Below, piece after piece: positions 6,148 to 9,894 of a stretch of 9,894 bases of DNA. Every line of letters starts with the position of its first letter. The stretch's first letter is position 1. The stretch is from Calditrichia bacterium (GTDB taxonomy: Bacteria > Calditrichota > Calditrichia > RBG-13-44-9 > J042): assembly GCA_030430345.1 (NCBI GenBank), contig JAUIFT010000045.1, positions 1 to 9,894 on the forward strand, given 5' to 3'. A program made the position numbers and the translations under genes. The notes beneath the pieces are model-generated. The model was given only the letters and a program-made list of their open reading frames with translations. It was not told where the DNA came from and made no database searches.

Positions 6148-6675
6148 ATGAAATCATTTGATTTAGCTGAGGCCATTCAAATTCTTGAGCGAACCCCCCG
6201 GGTATTGAAAGTTTTCCTGAGCGATCTACCGGAAAGCTGGATACTCTCAAACGAAGGGGGTGAGAGCTGGAGCCCTTTCGACATCGTTGGCCATCTGGTC
6301 CATGGCGAGAAAACCGATTGGATCACCCGGGCGCAAATTACCCTCACAGATAATCAGGACAAATCCTTTCCCCCTTTCGACCGATTTGCCCAGTTTAATG
6401 ACTCCAAAGGAAAAACACTTCCGATATTATTAGACGAATTTGAAGCTCTTCGCAGCAAGAATATCGAGATATTGCAAGAAATGAACATTACGGAAGCGGA
6501 CTACCTGAAAATTGGCATACACCCGAATTTTGGCGAGGTTAATTTAAAACAACTGCTATCGACCTGGGTTGTGCATGATTTGGGGCATATCCGGCAAATA
6601 GCGCGGGTCATGGCGAAACAATATGCCGGTGAGATTGGCCCCTGGCGACAGTTTCTTCCGGTGGTGAATGAGTAG
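6148..6675 (+). CDS. DinB superfamily (four-helix metalloenzyme) protein
   Basis: The product is 175 aa. It has the DinB/YfiT-like pattern: an N-terminal helix with WSPFDIVGHLVHGE giving H49 (H52 nearby), and a late helix VVHDLGHIRQIARVMAKQY giving H143 and H147, together a plausible three-histidine metal site. Family knowledge: DinB-fold proteins bind divalent metal, and several act as thiol-dependent S-transferases (bacillithiol, mycothiol) or in small-molecule detoxification; many are uncharacterised. No signal peptide is present, so it is cytoplasmic. The closing PWRQFLPVV segment resembles that seen in many DinB proteins. The gene has its own promoter and lies 219 bp after arsM on the same strand. 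A link to arsenic or oxidative stress is only suggested by proximity. Fold call is good; substrate unknown. Confidence 0.85.
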   Translation: MKSFDLAEAIQILERTPRVLKVFLSDLPESWILSNEGGESWSPFDIVGHLVHGEKTDWITRAQITLTDNQDKSFPPFDRFAQFNDSKGKTLPILLDEFEALRSKNIEILQEMNITEADYLKIGIHPNFGEVNLKQLLSTWVVHDLGHIRQIARVMAKQYAGEIGPWRQFLPVVNE

Positions 6676-6773
6676 CAAATGGGCAAAAATGTTTACAGGT
6701 TGCAATTGGATATAACAGGCTGGATTGGATAAACTAGCGGGGGTGGTAAGAATTTTGTAGGGTTTATAAAGTA

Positions 6774-9473
6774 CTATCTTTTTGCGAGTAGTTTTTCCAT
6801 AACGGCATTATGTACTTTTGGACGAACGGCTTTAATACCGGTTCTTTCCGGATCTGGATGCACCCGGTTGCTGAGCAGAACAACAACAATTTCCCGGGCC
6901 AGATCAACCCAAAGCGATGTGCCGGTAAATCCGAGGTGACCAATCGCTTCTTTCGAAAAACGATTACCACTGCTGCTATTCTCCGTAGGCGTATCCCAGC
7001 CGAGGGTTCGGGCGGAGATATCGGGATTGAAGCGCCGGGAGAACTGCCGGACAATTTTTCCCGAAAATATACGCCGTCCGTTATAGATGCCCTGCTGCAG
7101 AAACAACTGCCCAATCGCTGCCACATCCCGGGCATTTCCAAATAACCCCGCATGCCCGGCGACCCCGCCCAGCGCAAAACAGTTCGCATCATTAACGGTT
7201 CCCTGAATGATATTTTCCCGATAACCATCTTTACCTGTTGGTGGAAACAATGGCCAGCGCTTCTCTAGCGGTGTAAAACGGAGAGAAGTTAATCCCATCG
7301 GTTGAAAAATGCGGTTTCGGCAAAACGTCGCCAGGTCCCGGCCACTCACGCGTTCGACAATTTCTCCCAGCAAAATAAACCCCAGGTCACTGTAGATGCT
7401 TTTCTCCCCAATCGGATAGCTCAACGGCGTTTGCAGGATTTCCCGGATGATTGCTTGCTGGCCCTGGCATTTTTCGTAGAAGCGAATCCAGGCAGGAAAA
7501 CCGCCCTGATGACTCAGCAAATCCGCCACCGTGATTGGCATTTTATCCCGGTCAGTCAATTCCGGAAAGAAATCGCTGATCGTTTGCTCGATTGAGAGCA
7601 TTTCCTTATCAACCAGCTTCATGACGGCGGTCGTCGCCGCAGCGACTTTGGTAACCGAAGCAAGATCGTATTCCGTCTCCGTTGTAACCGATGCGGCGCT
7701 AGATTCATAGGCATATTTGCCGTATCCTTTCCAATAGCGAATCTTCCCCTGCTGTGCCGCTAACAGTACGCATCCGGGAAAAATTTCATCCTGGATCGCT
7801 TCAGCGATGACCTGGTCTACTGCCGGCCAATCTTCAGGCGCCTCCACCGGTTTTAAACAGTAATCCTCCCGGGGCAGATGAATCGCGTTACTAAAATTAT
7901 GGAGCGCTACCGGCAGTTTTCCATCGATCGGAATAAAGCTGCAGAGTGCTTTAAAAGCGGCTTGCTGGGAAGCTTGCACGTAGGAGTAGGTAAGAAATAC
8001 CGCATCCGCGCCATGGTCCGCCGGTAATGCATCAATATGAAAAGGATTCCCGAACAGAAAAATTATCAATGGCTGTGCGGATTTCCGGCAATGCTGAAGA
8101 CAGGCGTTAATCGCGTCCCAGTCCAGCGCCTGCGCATGTCCGCCAAATGTGCGCAGGTAAACCGACAGCACGGCGATGGCATCCTCATCAGGCTTCATTT
8201 TCGGTAGAGACGTTTTTGACGGATTATTATAAACAGCAACTTTATCAAAGAAGTTCCCCATCTCTCCACAGAAGTCCGTTAAAGGCTGATCTTTAAACTC
8301 GCTGTCCGTAAAAATGAAATGGTCGATCTTGCCAACCTTCTTCAGTTTCAGTGGAAAACGCTCACTTTGATGTATTAAGGTGATGGCCCGTTCGGCAGTA
8401 GCCGCCGCCATCCCCTTGTGATTCGGATGGGCAATCCACTTATTAACGCGCAGTGGATGATTTTGCGCAGGCATTTTTTTGTGCAGCCACTTCTTCAGGC
8501 GAAAATTTCTTTCTACCGCTACTTCAGCCTGTTCACGAAAATGCTTATCCGTTTCGATACGCCGGGTCAGGATTTGATGAATCAACGGCACCTGCCGGGG
8601 CATTAAAAGCACATCCGCTCCGGCCAGCAACGATTCGCAAGCCAATTGAACGGGGGAATAATGATCTGCTACTGCTCCCATATCCATCGCATCGGTAAAA
8701 ACTACCCCGTCGTAGCGCCATTCATCGCGAATAATCGCGCGGTTCACCTCCGGCGAAAGTGTTGCCGGCAATTTCATTTCCGGCAGGGTCAAATGGCTGA
8801 CCATCAAGCCTTTTACATCGGCATCAATGGCGTTCCGGTAGGGCAGGAATTCCGCTTTCCTCAATTCGGCAAGGGACTTATTTAAAGCGGTTAAATCGCT
8901 GTGAGAATCGCGATCTGTAGCGCCATGTCCGGGGAAATGTTTCCCGACGCAGGCGATCCCGTATTTCTGAACCGTCCTGATAATCCGCTCAGCGATCCGT
9001 CCAACCTTTTCCGGAGACTGATGATAGGCGCGAATATTGATAATCGGATTGGCGGGATCGTTCGCAAGATCCAGCGATGGACCAAAAAATATATTGATAC
9101 CGGCACTGCGGGCTTCCCGGGCGAGTGCATCGCCGAAATCTTCGGCCACCTGCAGATCATCTGCTGCGCCAAAGGCCATCGCGTGGGGAAACATAGTACC
9201 TTCCGCAAACACACTGCGGAATCCCCGCTCCAGATCCGCACCGAACATCAATGGAAATTGACTGATCTTGTTAAGCTCGGAGGTCCACTGCCGCAGATCT
9301 GCCGGGTGCCCGTAAAAGAAGATAAACCCGCCGACATGATGCTGCTTCACCATGCGCATAACTCGCCGGAATTCCGGCGCTTCCCGGTTCTGATAGTTAA
9401 CATAAAGCACCGGCATAATTAATTGACCGGCAAGCACTTCTGCAGGGAGATGATGAGCGCGGGGCAGCTTCAT
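6774..9473 (-). CDS. Fusion of NagZ-type GH3 beta-N-acetylhexosaminidase and AmiE-like serine hydrolase
   Basis: The product is 899 aa. Residues about 10-340 are a GH3 N-terminal barrel: GADLERG at 78-84, the NagZ signature KHFPGHGATDRDSH (178-191, His-Asp dyad D189/H191), and FTDAMDMGA with candidate nucleophile D261. Residues about 360-570 form a GH3 C-terminal-like alpha/beta domain. Residues about 575-895 are a beta-lactamase-fold serine hydrolase with SVTK (S606/K609), YSD (Y694) and H846 in HLGFTGT. NagZ removes GlcNAc from cell-wall fragments; in Bacillus subtilis the adjacent amiE gene encodes a beta-lactamase-fold N-acetylmuramyl-L-alanine amidase. Inference: both recycling steps sit on one chain. 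No signal peptide is seen, so it is probably cytoplasmic. ATG at 9473 is the only ATG, GTG or TTG after an in-frame stop upstream; its ribosome site is weak. Alternative: the C-terminal domain could be another esterase or peptidase of this fold. Confidence 0.92.
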   Translation of the reverse strand: MKLPRAHHLPAEVLAGQLIMPVLYVNYQNREAPEFRRVMRMVKQHHVGGFIFFYGHPADLRQWTSELNKISQFPLMFGADLERGFRSVFAEGTMFPHAMAFGAADDLQVAEDFGDALAREARSAGINIFFGPSLDLANDPANPIINIRAYHQSPEKVGRIAERIIRTVQKYGIACVGKHFPGHGATDRDSHSDLTALNKSLAELRKAEFLPYRNAIDADVKGLMVSHLTLPEMKLPATLSPEVNRAIIRDEWRYDGVVFTDAMDMGAVADHYSPVQLACESLLAGADVLLMPRQVPLIHQILTRRIETDKHFREQAEVAVERNFRLKKWLHKKMPAQNHPLRVNKWIAHPNHKGMAAATAERAITLIHQSERFPLKLKKVGKIDHFIFTDSEFKDQPLTDFCGEMGNFFDKVAVYNNPSKTSLPKMKPDEDAIAVLSVYLRTFGGHAQALDWDAINACLQHCRKSAQPLIIFLFGNPFHIDALPADHGADAVFLTYSYVQASQQAAFKALCSFIPIDGKLPVALHNFSNAIHLPREDYCLKPVEAPEDWPAVDQVIAEAIQDEIFPGCVLLAAQQGKIRYWKGYGKYAYESSAASVTTETEYDLASVTKVAAATTAVMKLVDKEMLSIEQTISDFFPELTDRDKMPITVADLLSHQGGFPAWIRFYEKCQGQQAIIREILQTPLSYPIGEKSIYSDLGFILLGEIVERVSGRDLATFCRNRIFQPMGLTSLRFTPLEKRWPLFPPTGKDGYRENIIQGTVNDANCFALGGVAGHAGLFGNARDVAAIGQLFLQQGIYNGRRIFSGKIVRQFSRRFNPDISARTLGWDTPTENSSSGNRFSKEAIGHLGFTGTSLWVDLAREIVVVLLSNRVHPDPERTGIKAVRPKVHNAVMEKLLAKR

Positions 9474-9527
9474 ACGATCGTCCGGTTTATTAAAGCAATC
9501 AATCCATTCAGAATATCCATAAGCGCC

Positions 9528-9556
9528 AATTTACAGGTAGAAGAAAGATTCTGCAA
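9528..9556 (-). promoter_or_regulatory. Possible promoter of the GH3 fusion gene
   Basis: On the minus strand TTGCAG (9551-9556) and TAAATT (9528-9533) are separated by 17 bp, 55 bp before the start codon. Matches to consensus are only 3/6 and 4/6, so this is a weak call. Confidence 0.22.
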
Positions 9557-9601
9557 CTGCTAAAATCTTCCTCGTTCCGGCATTAAATATTTTGCATTTT
9601 C

Positions 9602-9630
9602 TTAAAACCCATTTCGAATTGCAGTGTAAT
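9602..9630 (+). promoter_or_regulatory. Possible promoter of the gene starting at 9661
   Basis: TTAAAA (9602-9607) and TGTAAT (9625-9630) are separated by 17 bp, matching consensus at 4/6 and 5/6. Transcription would start near 9637, leaving a short leader containing AAGGAG. Confidence 0.4.
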
Positions 9631-9643
9631 ACCTGTTGTGCAG

Positions 9644-9661
9644 AAGGAGAAAATGCAGTGA
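9644..9661 (+). promoter_or_regulatory. AAGGAG site with a start-stop mini-ORF overlapping the next gene's ATG
   Basis: AAGGAG (9644-9649) is followed by ATG-CAG-TGA (9653-9661), whose stop shares its last base with the ATG of the next gene (TGATG). AAGGAG is 3 nt from the first ATG and 11 nt from the second, so neither spacing is ideal. Mini-ORF translation could tune initiation, or it may be chance. Confidence 0.35.
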
Positions 9662-9894
9662 TGCAAAAAAAGCTATCTTACCTTACCGTTGTCGGCTTAT
9701 TGAGTGGATTGGTGCTGCTCCTGCTGCTTTTATTTGCCAATGACGGCCATAGCAGCGAACCGGAGAAAGTCCACTTCATCAAACGTTCCGGATTTAAAGG
9801 GCTGGCATGGTATGCAACGCAGGCAACCCTTTGGGAAGTCGAAATTCAGCGCGATCCCAGCAACGCCGCGGCCTGGATGAACTACTACATTGCC
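9661..9894 (+). CDS. N-terminus of a membrane-anchored, possibly TPR-containing protein, 3'-truncated
   Basis: Seventy-eight codons are present and the frame runs off the window end. The sequence begins MQKK, then a strongly hydrophobic stretch (about residues 8-25, Leu-rich), which is a signal-anchor or signal peptide. It continues into a soluble segment with WYATQATLWEVE and RDPSNAAAWMNYY. The last motif resembles the start of a tetratricopeptide unit (D-P-x-N-x-x-A-W). I do not recognise the family. It is divergent from the GH3 fusion gene, with 187 bp between their starts. Being exported or membrane-bound is well supported; the TPR reading rests on one short motif. Confidence 0.75.
   Translation, partial: MQKKLSYLTVVGLLSGLVLLLLLLFANDGHSSEPEKVHFIKRSGFKGLAWYATQATLWEVEIQRDPSNAAAWMNYYIA

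Noticed and set aside
6676..6773. Terminator between the convergent DinB-fold and GH3 genes
   Set aside because: No stem of useful length was found in either direction in these 98 bp.
8901..9422. Plus-strand 173-codon frame antisense to the GH3 domain
   Set aside because: The minus strand carries conserved catalytic motifs across this stretch; the antisense product shows nothing recognisable.
1..9894. CRISPR array, tRNA, insertion sequence or phage genes
   Set aside because: No regularly spaced repeats, cloverleaf, transposase motifs or phage structural motifs were seen.

Overview
The window (about 9.9 kb, GC near 48% by eye) reads as bacterial chromosome. Gene starts carry good Shine-Dalgarno motifs (AAAGGA, AAAGGAG, GGAG), one promoter has a perfect TATAAT box, and hairpin terminators are present. 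The gene mix (MoxR ATPase, a TIR/WD40 receptor-like protein, ArsM, a DinB-fold enzyme and a NagZ/beta-lactamase-fold fusion) is common in the Bacteroidota-Calditrichota-KSB1 part of the tree, but nothing here fixes the lineage. That placement is an inference of low confidence.

Layout: (1) 1-906, a 5'-truncated MoxR AAA+ ATPase on the plus strand, closed by a perfect 14-bp inverted repeat. (2) 1126-2511, a secreted low-complexity protein built as an acidic Asp/Tyr block, a Tyr/Pro block and a very long Arg/Lys/Gln tail, closed by a strong TTCG-loop terminator. (3) 2598-4874, minus strand, a TIR domain, one transmembrane helix and nine WD40 repeats, convergent with gene 2. (4) A 256-bp divergent intergenic region with an 8-bp direct repeat spaced 20 bp apart. 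(5) 5131-5928, ArsM arsenite methyltransferase, followed by a long imperfect hairpin. (6) 6148-6675, a DinB-fold metalloenzyme with a clear promoter. (7) 6774-9473, minus strand, a fusion of a NagZ-type GH3 hexosaminidase with a serine beta-lactamase-fold (AmiE-like) domain. (8) 9661 to the window end, the first 78 residues of a membrane-anchored, possibly TPR-containing protein.

Nearly every complete gene looks like its own transcription unit: strands alternate, gaps are 90-260 bp, and several gaps hold hairpins. There is no obvious multi-gene operon, so joint function is not strongly implied. The most interesting elements are the receptor-like TIR-TM-WD40 protein, whose predicted topology places the WD40 propeller outside the cytoplasm and the TIR domain inside; the charge-segregated secreted protein; and the one-chain NagZ/AmiE-like fusion, which may combine two successive muropeptide-recycling steps. 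No tRNA, rRNA, insertion sequence, CRISPR array or phage gene was seen.
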